Assembly (NCBI GenBank): GCA_028753945.1 | Contig: JAPNXP010000014.1 | Coordinates: forward strand, 3,720,001-3,784,000 | Source: Hexactinellida sp. DTS-2022 | Lineage: Eukaryota; Porifera; Hexactinellida | Length of the DNA: 64,000 nt | Direction of reading: 5' to 3' | Shown: piece after piece, positions 30,421 through 41,691 of the stretch | Layout of the letters: every line of letters begins with the position of its first letter | How positions within the stretch are numbered: the stretch's first letter is position 1 | Notes under the pieces: generated by a model | Told to the model about the DNA's origin: nothing | Databases searched by the model: none | The model's input: only the letters and a program-made list of their open reading frames with translations | Made by a program: the position numbers and the translations under genes

Positions 30421-32614
30421 GGATTTTATGAAGATGTTCAGGTGGCTTTACCTCCGCAACACGTTAAAGACATTCGTGAAATTGATTCATATATCAAAAA
30501 TATTTCGAGCTACCATCAAAATTCTTCCCAAAAAGAAATCAAACAAGCTATTGTTATTCTTCAATCTTCAATTGATAAGTTTGATCTTAATAATGAACCT
30601 GATACATTATTAGCAATCCCTCGTCTCCAATTTATATTATGCCAACTCGAAAATGTTTTGCTTCCCAAGCAAAGATACAGATACAATGTGATTACTCTTA
30701 CACTTGCTTTAAAGGCCCAACTTATTTCTCCTGCTTGTTATAGTTTTCTTCAAACTTCTCAATGTCTTGCACTTCCACATCAAAGTACATTACGAAATCT
30801 TACTTCAAAATCTGGTTTGGAATATGATTTTAGAGAATTTCTAATTAAATCAACGGCGAAGTTTACTAAACAACAGCGTCAGCTCGTATTAAACATCGAT
30901 GAGGTTTATGTACAGTCTGACTTTAGCTATAAAGGAGGAAAGAATTATGGCTCATCCAGTTCGAATGTAGAAGTAGCGGCAAAAACTGTACTTGCTTTCA
31001 TGGTGACTAGCCTTTTTGATAAATGGAGTGAAATAGTTCGTCTATATCCACTTGCCTCTACGGATGCTAAAGAAGTCTTTGAAATAGTGACGACTGTCAT
31101 AGCTGATATTGAAAAGTGCAGCCTCAATGTTGTGGTATTGTGTTCAGACAACCTACCGCTAAATCAAAATTTATTCAAATTATTCTCGCACAAGCATGTA
31201 ATTGAACGATCAGTTCCCCATCCTTGTGACCCCAATCGTCCTTTATTCCTCATTTTTGATTTTGTCCACATCATTAAATGTATTCGTAACAATTGGCTTA
31301 ACCAACATGATCCTCAGTGTTGTTTTATTTTTCCTTCTTTTGAAGATACTCTTAACTTTAATTTACCAGCTGCTGTACCCAGAGCATCCTTTGAAGATAT
31401 TAGGAATCAATACAGACTTGAGCACTCTTCCACCTTGAAGCAAGCATGTAAATTGACCGCAAAGGTTTGCTGGCCTACCAATTTAGAGAGGCAAAATGTT
31501 AATCTTGCGTTGGCTGTGTTTAGCGAATCGACAAACGCTAGCTTGAGGCTAAATAAACAAATTCAGGGTGTGCTATTGTAACTCAGACTCATGAATTTCT
31601 AGATGTTATAATTCATATTTGGAAAATCTTTAATGTTAACAGTCCAATGAAAGGTAACCGCTTAAGAGATTCCTTTTCAAACCCACTCATTAATAATGAT
31701 GAACGTTTTTCATTTCTTAGTAATGTTGTTCAATGGCTAGATACTTGGAAATTGCTACCTGGTAAGGTTGGAAAGTTAACACCCCAAACTTTCTCTAGTT
31801 TCAGACATTCTTGTTTAGTACTTCCTCAAATAGTTAACTATCTTACAAGTGACACATGTGGTTTCGCTTATATTCTATCCTCCCGTCTTCAGAACGATCC
31901 CCTTGAACACCGTTTTGGCGTTTATCGACAAATGTCAGATGCTCAGTATAGTATATCTGTCCTCCAAATTCTTGAAAGTGAGCGCAGATTAAAGCTTTCT
32001 TCAATATTAAAGTTATTTCAGAAGGATACTTCTGGAGAAATGTCACTTAAAGACTTTATTAAGACATTTACCTCGGAAGAAGAACCGGTTGAAATAACTC
32101 CATTAGAAGATTTCTTGTCGCTGTTGGACAATTCTATTCCCCTTCCAGAAGTAGATGAAACTACTCTCCTAGCATTGGTATTTGTAGCTGGATACGCTGT
32201 CCATTCTACATTCTCTAAATACAAAGATAAGTGTGGGGAATGCTTTGCTAGTTTAACCAAACAGAGAGATATTCATTTTGAAAATCAAGATAGTGTGAAT
32301 CTACTCATTCAAATACAGATCGAGGAGGATTAAAGTACCCATCAATGGAGGTTCTAGAATCGTGCATTCTCCTTTGGAAAAACTATACTGCAATTGAAGA
32401 GCAACCGATATTATTCAGCAAATTCATTTCATCAACCCCGCGAAAAATTCTTGTATCTCTCTCTACTATCAAAATAGAAGATACATCATCTTTGACAGAA
32501 TTTTGGAGAAGTAATTGCGAATACTGTCTCAAGGTTAAATGGGATCTATTGAAGAAAATACTTTGTACCATCTCTAATTGCATTCTGTCAAATAAAGTTC
32601 GCAACTTAAATTAA
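30421..32614 (+). pseudogene. P-type transposase, best-preserved copy
   Basis: A polypyrimidine-AG at 30420 (TCATTCCTTTAG) precedes an open exon of about 387 codons. LISPACYSFLQ marks the start of the RNase H-like fold. NIDEVYVQSDFSYKGGKNYG carries the first catalytic Asp, VVLCSDNLPLN the second, then FDFVHIIKCIRNNWLN and NLERQNVNLALAVFSEST. A frameshift after 31560 leads to GKVGKLTPQTFSSFRH, DPLEHRFGVYRQMS and AGYAVHSTF with a CGEC pair. A second frameshift near 32305 leads to RGGLKYPS and the C-terminal EFWRSNCEYC segment. The THAP exon is not seen upstream, nor are element termini. P-type transposases excise and reinsert their element in the nucleus. Two frameshifts leave this copy inactive as read. 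Confidence 0.85.
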
Positions 32615-33612
32615 CTCAAAAAGTACTCAAATCTTCAAAACGAACTTCTAATATTGAGGACAACAGGAAATTGAAGAAATTTCAATCTTAATTAATATAA
32701 TTGTTTCAGTATGTGATTGAATACATATGTTATCTGTTTTAAGTGTCGGAGTTAATGATGAATACTCCTCTGTTTCAAAATTATCGTTATACAATGCCAT
32801 CTACTTACCATCCATGGTCCAAAGTAGTTGTAAGTCCTGTATTACGAAGTTCCCGGTTTAGGACTACATATTCTGATAAAATTCAAAATTTTCAAATATT
32901 ATATACGGTACATTAATTTCCCAATAACTCTCCTGATAATCAACAGACCGGATAACTGATTAATAAAATCTCTAACTGTTAACAGATGTCAGCAACGGTC
33001 AACCGGTTAGCTGGTTAACCGAATCCAGCCTTGCCATCTTATAAAATATCCAAACGTAGTCTATCTGATAGAGCATTGTCTAAGATCTAAGGTTGCAGTT
33101 AAATTTTCTCGAAACAATACAGCTTCTTGGAATAATAGGACTTCAAAGTCGTCTTAACGACAACTAATTTCAATTGGAATATATTGATTGAAAAACCACA
33201 ATTATTATTTGATAAGAATATAGTGTGAAGTGTAAAGACAGCATGTTATTGAAAGATTTCAAGGCTGTATAATTAGAAACATTTGCAGGAATGTTGCAGA
33301 GATAAAAGAATAGCTCAGTATCTAAAAAAAAAATCTGCATTATCACAACTTCGAACCTTAAGAACTTCATCTGTCGCGCTCTGTCAACATTACACACAAG
33401 TTTTATTTTATAGTATTTTAATATCTCCATTTGATGAGACTATCACCTTGTGGTCTGAAAAAAATTACGATCATTTCAATTTGATTACCAGAAATAAATT
33501 GCCCAAATTTCGCTTGTCAAAATAAAATATAAAATATTGGTGCTCTTTAATATTAGTAAATTAATCTTAATAAATAGGATTAATTATGGATTTTAAAGTA
33601 CTTTTATTTATA
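32615..33612. other. intergenic, nothing recognised
   Basis: AT-rich; probably includes the 3' non-coding part of the P-type element, but no terminus was found. Confidence 0.4.
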
Positions 33613-33893
33613 CTAGCGCGCTTCGCTTGCTTGGTCGTTTAGCGGTAGAACACAACGACATACCAACCGCTTCGCGGTTTGTGTGTCCTTTACAACTTCT
33701 ACCATTGATTATAAAGCGTAAATGGGCCTAAATAATAAATTTTAACAATGTGAAATTTTAGTGATTACATCATCATGCGACAATGAGTAATCATTTCGGC
33801 AATCTGGTGTGACCAACGTGTTCGCATCATTAATGTACATGTTCTATTAAATTTTCATATTTTTATCTCTTAGAATCTCTTAGAATTCGAAAT
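33613..33893 (-). mobile_element. Helitron-like element, 3' half
   Basis: Its minus-strand 3' end has the AACCGC...GCGGTT hairpin and GCGCGCTAG at 33613. Upstream homology to 23314-24014 stops near 33893. Confidence 0.75.
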
Positions 33894-34290
33894 TCGCATT
33901 TACAAATTTCTAATATGAATATTTGTTGATGCTCTTTTAAAAGAAAAGGTGAACAAATTAATGAAAATTCAGAAGGAACCTAGAAGTTAGCTTTCAACGG
34001 GTATTATAGGTAAACAAGTGTAAGTATGCTGAACACGAATTTCGCCTTTAGAAATTTCCAATATGAATATTTATTGTTGTTTTCAAAAAGGGTAAACATA
34101 TTATTGAAAATTCAAAATCAACCTAGAAGTTAGCTTTCAACTAGTATTATAGTTAACAAGTATACTGAATTCGAATTTCGCAATTATAAAATTCTTATAA
34201 ATATTTATTGTTGTTGTTAACAAAAATTGGTACGTATGCAAATTCAAAAAATTCAAACTCAAACTAGAATTTAGCCTTCAGGCTTTGCGT
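33884..34290. repeat. three direct repeats of about 130-147 bp
   Basis: Each unit runs GAATT(T)CG...AATATTTATTGTTGT...AACCTAGAAGTTAGCTTTCAAC...GTAAACAAG. Units begin near 33884, 34033 and 34164. Related sequence is at 2140-2415. Confidence 0.7.
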
Positions 34291-34702
34291 CCCCATGAAA
34301 TAAGCTGCTTGACCCCAAACAAAAATTCTATTTAATAATGATTTATCTATTCTAACATATTAGCTATCATATGTAACAGAGAGCTTGACTCCAGCTATCC
34401 TACTTTCTTATTTCAGCAATTATTATGTAATTGGAACCGAAATGCTTCTCTGAGAAAACAATATTGAACTCATAATCAGGCGGTTTGTATGCATGATAGC
34501 TCTATTTTTACTGTGCCGACTATACTATAGTATAGTGGCCCAGTATTGGTCTTAGTGCCTTTATTATTATTTCTCCGTAGACGGTGCCCTGGCCACACCT
34601 TTATACATTGAGGGCTGAAACTTGGCATGTAGGTTCGGAGTGACCGTTTAATTTGCACCTGGGGTTACGATTTTTTATCAAATGAATTCAAAACCTATTT
34701 AA

Positions 34703-34818
34703 CCCTCGTCTGGCTAGGAATGCAAAATTGAAACTGAAAGTTAATTGAATTTCAATTGAAAGTGAAAGTGAAAGTGGGGTTTTTCTATTTATACCTTTTA
34801 CCCCAAGCCAGCCGAGGG
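34703..34818. mobile_element. TTAA MITE (piggyBac-like), 116 bp
   Basis: The ends CCCTCGTCTGGCTAGG and the complement of CCAGCCGAGGG are flanked by TTAA (34699-34702, 34819-34822). TTAA with CCC ends is the piggyBac pattern. A similar, inverted sequence with CCCTTCATTGCCTGGGG lies at about 34889-35000. Confidence 0.7.
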
Positions 34819-34888
34819 TTAAACTAATTATGGCTCATAACATGAAATAATTAATATTGAGCTTGATAAAATTTACATGTAGGTCAAT

Positions 34889-35010
34889 TAAACCCTTCAT
34901 TGCCTGGGGTAAAAGGTATAAATAGAAAAATCCCATTTCAATTCGAATGAAATTGAATTTTAGTTTCAGTTTGACATTCACATATCGGGGCAACGAAGGG
35001 GTATATACGT
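34889..35010. mobile_element. relative of the 34703 MITE, inverted
   Basis: It contains GGGGTAAAAGGTATAAATAG, the complement of the motif in 34703-34818. The ends CCCTTCATTGCC and GGCAACGAAGGGG are inverted repeats. No clear duplication. Confidence 0.5.
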
Positions 35011-35093
35011 ATATTCCGTATAACAGAAAAACTTTAACAAATGAAGTACTGAAACCTGGGATTTAGAAAGAATTCACAGAATTCAAATCCCAG

Positions 35094-36575
35094 AAATATA
35101 TCCGGTCCAGGGACTCTAAACTCTATTTACATAAAATATATTTGTATTTGCCTTCTATTTAGTAAACTTGGTTTGAAGTGTTACTTAAGTGTTGGATTAG
35201 GAACCCGTCTAAGTGATTACTGGAAAAAATTAAGCCGAAACGAATTTGCTATGGAATAGAACCCATAGAAATTATTAACACTGTAAATTTTGCCCGGAAC
35301 TAATTTGTTAAATGAACAATTTATGACAAATTGGTACCGGCCGGAACCATTTTGCAGCCGAAACAAATATGTCAGAACAGTACAATTGCACCAAATGACT
35401 TTTGAGAGGGTCCGCATGTGTCTAACTAGCTTCAAGAAACTGAGTGGAGTCGAACAAGGGGTCACTCGATAGGGTTACAATCAAATTTGAGAATGGAATG
35501 TTGTTAAATTCCTACAACTTTCCTGCGTCGTCAAGAAAAAAATTGTCTCATGTGACCACTTAAATGACGCCAAATTTAGTGTTGATTACGAATATCTGCA
35601 TAAAAATTGGATTGGACTTGATTTGATGAAGTTAGATGAGTTCTAACGCCTTCAAAATGTGTCCCTTAAGTGGTCAATTGTGGCCGACACATTGAAATTT
35701 GGAGTTGGCACTAGATCCAAAAATAGACTATTTGCATTAACTGTAGACTGCCTAACTGACACACGTTGTGTCAGGTGGAAAATCGGTAGATCAAATTATT
35801 TAAATTATGTGAAAATTCGGATTTAGACATGGTTTTGTACTCTCTATCGATTTTATTCAAAAAATCAATAATCTCAGAAATTCTTATGATGACGTAGCAT
35901 AATCGTGTACTGCTCCACTTGCCTGCCACTTGCTTTCGCATGTTCGAAATGTTAAAATTTACCGTGGAAATACTCGTAAGAAGATTTTAGACTAAATATT
36001 AACTATTTAGGATATTTTGTTTGGCTAATATAGAGTTGTGATAGATATAACTCAAATATATGTTTTTTTCCGTAATCCATGGTTCATCATAAACAGATTA
36101 GTATATTTTTTTAAAATGATGTAACTTTAGTTTACTGAGGCGGATTTGTTCAAATTTTGAGATATGATAACTTACAAGATAGTCGTGATTGTTCAAATTT
36201 AGAAACAAAGGATTACTTACATGTCAACGGCGTTATATTGATTCAAAGATATTATATGTGTCATCACTTTTTGTCAAAATCCTCGAGTAAATCTTTTTTT
36301 AAATTATACTTAGTTGATATATAATTGTGCTCTTGTTGTATTTGAAATTAATAGGTTCTAAATAGTGATATTAAATACAAAGAACTACAGGGTTTTCTAT
36401 TTTCCTGAAAAACTTTTCGGCAGTCTACGGTTAAAGAACAAACCTACAAAGTCTGAAAATTCTATATAAAAATGCATGATTAATGTTGTAAGCGGCTGGA
36501 CTATGTGTATTGTGTTAATAAATAAAGGCTCATATTATACAAAGGGTACGTAGTATAAAAAGTTGAGTACCACTT
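35094..36575 (-). mobile_element. hAT-like repeat R1, copy 2
   Basis: Inverted copy of 493-1526, with the hAT-type end at 36575. It carries a 690-bp TTAA insertion and lacks the GC-rich block of copy 1. The two together give empty sites for both insertions. Confidence 0.75.
35741..36430. mobile_element. TTAA-inserting element, 690 bp
   Basis: The ends CTGTAGACTGCC and the complement of GGCAGTCTACGG are inverted and flanked by TTAA (35737-35740, 36431-36434). R1 copy 1 has TGAA once at the matching place. TTAA targets are used by piggyBac and Kolobok; without a transposase I cannot choose. Confidence 0.8.
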
Positions 36576-36581
36576 CCCTGA

Positions 36582-36996
36582 ACGAGTGTTATCTTAGCGG
36601 CGGATTCATCAGCGGATTCGCAGACCTCACGTTTATGCTAATAACTCAAAAAGTTTACGCTGTACGTGTAAAATTATCACATCAGCGGAAAGATGAAAGT
36701 TGTGACAACCCATATATATTCCCAAATGTCAAAATTCCTTAAGATGACTTAGCAATTTCGCTCAAATTTAAACCTCGGTTTTTCCATAATAACTCAAAAA
36801 TAATTCATTATATCAAATTTTCCTTTAATCACATGTCTATCTCACCTATGACAACTTGTCATGTAAATTTAAAACAAAATATTAATAACATAAATTTCAC
36901 TAAAATCGGCTAACAATGATGATTTGCATACCTATCCAATATCCATAATGTAGAACATGTTGTCAACTCTAATAATACTATTGATAAGAATGTATT
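36582..36996. repeat. dispersed repeat R2, copy 2
   Basis: Inverted, shorter copy of 12429-13190, lying immediately beside the R1 end at 36575. Confidence 0.75.
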
Positions 36997-37084
36997 TCAT
37001 TTGCGTCACAGTGTTCACAGGAATTAAAGTTTTTGCTACCTCTGAAGAATAATTCATGACTGCACTTGCTAATTATATCAGGAT

Positions 37085-37256
37085 CAGGGGTGGCGCCAGG
37101 ATTTCCCCGATAGGGGGGGGGGGCTAAGTTCCCCGACAGGGGGGCTAAGATCCCGGACGGGGGGGCTAAATAGAGGGACGCGAACAACTGCTCGTGTAAA
37201 CTTTCCCCAACGGGGGGGGCTATTGCCCCCCTGCACCCCCCCTAGCACCACGCTTG
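37085..37256. mobile_element. hAT-type GC-rich MITE, 172 bp
   Basis: It starts CAGGGGTGGCGCCAGG, ends CTAGCACCACGCTTG and is flanked by an exact 8-bp duplication ATCAGGAT (37077-37084, 37257-37264). The interior is G-run rich. The terminus resembles 2420-2994. Confidence 0.85.
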
Positions 37257-37264
37257 ATCAGGAT

Positions 37265-37934
37265 TAGTGATTACTTTCTGTAAACACTATTGCAATACCT
37301 TACATAATACAAACAACTTCATATACAATACAGTATAAGTATTTGGAATGCAATATTCATTAAGATAGAATCAGACATATAAACAATATTATGGTTACTA
37401 CAATAATGTTAGGTATTTTAAGCAACTCCAGGTTTTTTCATTTCCATAATCTGCGTAACTTCTATCTGAATGATCTTAGTTGTACCGATGTTCCTTCTCT
37501 CCAAATATACGAATTTGCCTTTAAGGAGGGTAAATCTCATATAAATGTAAAGCAACATACGTATTATCTAAGAATATGACTTACCAACGACTGCATGATA
37601 TTAAAATGGTGACAAATATTAGTAATGCTTATATGGGATAAGAAAGATCGAGATAACCAAAGTTATTCTAAAAAAGGTAGAGAACTACTTAGTAGAACAT
37701 GGAAATAAAGAGAGAACTAGTTTATTGGTTTAGGATTTAACACATTAATGATAATATGCATGAATTCCTTTCACTGATACGATATTGAAAGGGCGCCATT
37801 AAATATAACATGATAGTACATCTAACTATTGCAACTCTTCTAAACTCTGCCTTGTTCAATAATAAATTAATTAACTATTATTTTCGAATTTAACAGAAAT
37901 AATAGGTTCATAATGATTCCCAATATTTCGTATT
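37265..37934. other. intergenic, nothing recognised
   Basis: AT-rich, no convincing frame. Confidence 0.4.
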
Positions 37935-37936
37935 TA

Positions 37937-38121
37937 CAGTAGACTCTGCTTAATCGGGACACCGGTTAATCGGTTTCTCCGCTTAATAGGGTCAAAATTT
38001 CACCGGAATTATGGGACGGAATTACAGTTTGGCTTAAAATATTTTCGGTTAATCGGTTTCTCCGCTTAATCGGGTCAAAATGACCTGGTCCCAATTTGAC
38101 CCAATTAAGCGGAGTCGACTG
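37937..38121. mobile_element. pogo/Tigger-like MITE, 185 bp
   Basis: The ends CAGTAGACTCTGCTTAATCG and the complement of CAATTAAGCGGAGTCGACTG are flanked by TA. GGTTAATCGGTTTCTCCGC occurs twice inside. Confidence 0.85.
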
Positions 38122-38232
38122 TATATCCCATTTGGGATTGGCGCCTTCATTAACTCTTCAAAAGTTGATCCATTCCCTGAAAATCCAATCCAAAGTGTTC
38201 CCAACGGACCCATGAATACCCAGATATATCTA

Positions 38233-38447
38233 CAGTGGAGCCTCCCATAACGGACACTCCAAGCGGACAACCTCTAAATAACGGACACTCCAAGCGGACA
38301 ACCTCTAAATAACGGACAACCCTCGTGGCACGGATTTATTTATTTAGCATATGTCTAATAGAAAAGCAACCTCTAAATAGCGGACCACCTCTAATTAACG
38401 GACAACGGTTCCGGTCCCAAGGTGTCCGTTGTTCAGAGGCTCTACTG
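38233..38447. mobile_element. pogo/Tigger-like MITE, 215 bp
   Basis: The ends CAGTGGAGCCTCCCATAACG and the complement of GTTGTTCAGAGGCTCTACTG are flanked by TA. CTAAATAACGGAC motifs are repeated. A second copy is at 22824-22990. Confidence 0.85.
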
Positions 38448-38449
38448 TA

Positions 38450-38695
38450 TACTACTAAAACACAAGCCTGGGTGTGTACGTATATATGTGTATATATTTG
38501 TTTGAATGTTACGAGTTGATTGAAGAAAGTGGACGGTTTCCAAATGTGATTTTGGTATATAGGGGTAACTTTTGGCACCCGCCAACAAGTTGAGGTTCCC
38601 ACTCAAGATTTCTCACACCTCGACAAGTTATTACGTCATTGTCACATTTCGAGAACCCTGAAAATTCACTTAATCGCACATAATTCGCGTGCCAA
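38450..38695 (+). mobile_element. Helitron-like element, 5' fragment
   Basis: It starts TATACTACTAAAACACAAGC directly after the TA of the preceding MITE and follows 23314-24014 homology up to the ACATAATTCGCG block. The 3' hairpin end is missing. Confidence 0.7.
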
Positions 38696-38724
38696 TTAAG
38701 GAGATAGAATATCAAATTAAACGT

Positions 38725-39060
38725 ATATTATTAAAACATGCAAAATTAGTCTAAGCATTTCAATTATGCTTTGATAGTCTATCTATCCAATTCCAAAATA
38801 AAAATTGGATTCGGAGATTTTTTTACCATTTTGACATCATCCAAAGGTCAAAATCATAGTCATATAGAATAATAAGGACCTAGAATCCCAGATTAATGTA
38901 AATTCATGAAAAATGATATATTTTAGTTTAGCCACTCCTAGCTATACTTTGACATGCCATCTATTCAAATCCGAAATAAAAATTTGATTCGGCCATTTAT
39001 TTGACCTTTTTGACGTCACTAAAGGTCAAAATCACCGTCATTTTGTACAAATACATTCCG
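38725..39060. repeat. two diverged direct repeats
   Basis: Blocks at about 38740-38860 and 38940-39040 share GCTAT(G/A)CTTTGA...AAATAAAAATT.GATTCGG...TTTTTGAC.TCA..AAAGGTCAAAATCA. Period about 200 bp. Identity of the source element is unknown. Confidence 0.6.
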
Positions 39061-39715
39061 AAAGAATTTCCGGGGAGTGACCTTTGTATTCTTGGGTATC
39101 TCAAAAAGTATAAGTCGTAGAGAGAAAAATTATCCCTCAAAAATGATCCCTGTCAGTTGTTCATGGGATTATGCCGTGTCTATTTTCAGCTTTAATGCAA
39201 AGTTATAGAGTTAATAATTATATAATGCCAAATTTCTGATAAAATCGTGTGATTATTTGAAAATCTATGGAAAAAAAGAATCAAATCGATATCGCAAATT
39301 CTGTGTGGCATAATCTCTTGTACTAATGTAGTAGAGATAAACTTGCACTATAATAGAACTTGCGCCAAATAGAGTAAATAGCTAGAATTTATATTGACTA
39401 GTATGGATTCACTATTACGCTATTTTAAACTATCAATATCTAATTCAAATTTTTGGTCGCTTGGAAAAATTGGTCGCCGGAAAATTGGTCGCCAGAAAAT
39501 TAGTCGCATGGACAATTCTTCTAATATATAGTTGACTCTTGGGTCACTTCAATTAAATACTCGCAATACCCGAATTCCTATCCGTCAATAATACATTTCG
39601 TGACCCTTACACGCACCGTTTTCAAAATAATCCATATATGGGCATGTAATGTGCCCATTTTTGATGACACAGCAAATTTCTTCTATTCTAAAGTATAAAC
39701 TCTAGAGCTTAGCTC

Positions 39716-40078
39716 CAGGCATGGGGCCAAGCCCCAAAGGGCTTAAGCCCATTTTTGAGAGGGCTTAAATCCGGACTTAAGTCCTCCTTTAATAAAAGGG
39801 CTTAAGTCCGGACTTGGACTTAAGCCCTTTATAGATGAGCTTCAAGCCCTTTTCAAGCTCTTTTCAAGGCACTTATTCAATAAAATACGGTATGGATTTC
39901 TAAATAGTTAGAATAAAAGACTTAAGTCCGGACTTAAGCCCTTTATTAAGGGCTTGAGCTTGGACTTAAGACCTTTTTTAAAGAGGGCTTAGAAAAAGGG
40001 CTTGGGCTTAAGCCCTTCTGATTAGGGATGGGCTTGGACTTAAGCCCTTTTGAAAGGGCTTGACCCCATGTCTGCAAG
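39716..40078. mobile_element. hAT-like MITE rich in CTTAAGTCCGGACTTAAG
   Basis: The ends CAGGCATGGGGCCAAGCCC and the complement of GGGCTTGACCCCATGTCTG are inverted. TTAGCTC is found on both sides (39709-39715, 40079-40085). The interior is made of GGGCTTAAG and TTAAGTCCGGACTTAAG palindromes. Non-coding. Confidence 0.7.
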
Positions 40079-40488
40079 TTAGCTCTAACCATCTATTCAC
40101 ATCAACATCCCACTACAAACTCATCGGAAGAACAAATGTTACAAAAATCCTAATGGACTCAATCTTACAAATTCACATGCCCATATATGGTGGATTGGTG
40201 GTGTCATTTCAGTGATGTGACAATTAATCTTTAAATTAATTAATATGCGAGACCTTAGCTATAACTTCCTAGTAATATCAATGATCCAATTCAAGTTAGA
40301 AGGAAAGTTTAAAAGGATATGAAACATTTTTCCACAGGATTGCCCCGCTCACTTTTTGGGAAAAGTACAAGAGATTAAGACTAAAAAAATTTTATGCACA
40401 ATAATTGATACTTAGATAAGATCCCGGCTTTTTTTAAATTCGAAAATCATTAATAACCAAAGAGATAATAAGCAGAAAGTGTTAAAAT

Positions 40489-41159
40489 CAGGGTTGCCAA
40501 TCCAATCCAATCGAGAGAACTTATCGATTATCGATTGCTGAATTTTGTATCGATTGGATTATCGATTGGATTGCCCAAAGTCTTCATCGATTGGATAATT
40601 ATCGACGAATTTTTATCGATTTTTTCAATTTTTTCGATTTAGCGAGTAAAGCGATAAATTATAATAATTTATACACAATCGATGGATAATCAATGCATAA
40701 TCGATAGAAAATCGATAAATAATTGATAGAAAATCGACAAATAATCAATATAAAATCGACAAATAATCAATATAAAATCGACAAATAATCGATAAATAAT
40801 CGATAGATAATTGATAGAAAATCCATAAATAATCGATAGAAATCCATAAATAATTGATAGATAATCGATTATTTAAATGGTAAACAGTCTATAAATAGTC
40901 TATAAATTTTATCGATAGAGATCGACAAGTAATCGATAAATAAGCGATAGAAAATCGATAAATAATCAATAGAAAATCGATAAATAATCGATAAATCATC
41001 GATAAATAATCGATAAATCATCGATGATTTTTATCGATTATCGATTGGATTGGATTGTCAGATCATATCATCGATTGGATTGGTTATCGATATCGATTGC
41101 CAAAATTTACATCGATTGGATTGGATTATCGATTGGATTGGATTGGATTGGCAACCCTG
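40489..41159. mobile_element. CGAT-rich MITE, 671 bp
   Basis: The ends CAGGGTTGCCAATCCAATCC and the complement of GGATTGGATTGGCAACCCTG are inverted. The interior is a degenerate array of ATCGATAAATAATCGATAGA-type units, 20-22 bp. The flanks GTTAAAAT and AGGAAAAT agree at only 5 of 8 bases. CAG ends suggest hAT, unproven. Confidence 0.75.
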
Positions 41160-41691
41160 AGGAAAATATATACTTTTCCGTCACCAGACCCTTTAAAATT
41201 GATTATTAGCTCTTATAAGTACATAAAAGGTCATTGGGTCAAGTACACATTTCAAATAGCCCTAATAGAAGTTAACTTTTGAATTAGAACATTCTAGAAC
41301 AACTGTAAAGTTATTTCAGAATAAATATAAACTCTGTTATACAGGATATACGCACAATACCTATTCTTAAAATAATCTATAATTAGACAAATGAATTTGT
41401 TCTGGAAGTGAACAACATTCTTATAAGTCATCATTTTTGCTAGTTGGTTCAATACAAACGTTTGGGGAAATGTTTGCGCAAATTGATAGTCAATGTTAAA
41501 TTACAAATGTATGTGCGTGGACACCTTAACGGAAACATATCCAAATAAATTGCCTAAATTAAGAGTTTATCCCATTAACCAGTAGCTCTTTCTAATGTAG
41601 TATATACTGTAGTTCTTTTATTTATAAAATGAGTTCAATAATAGTTTCTTTATAATAAATATGAATAATGAGAGGGCTAGGGAAGCACAAG

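Noticed and set aside
40489-41159. CRISPR-like or simple satellite array
   Set aside because: Units are degenerate with no spacers, and the block has inverted MITE ends; the genome is animal-like.
40481-41167. 8-bp duplication around the CGAT-rich MITE
   Set aside because: GTTAAAAT and AGGAAAAT agree at only 5 of 8 positions.
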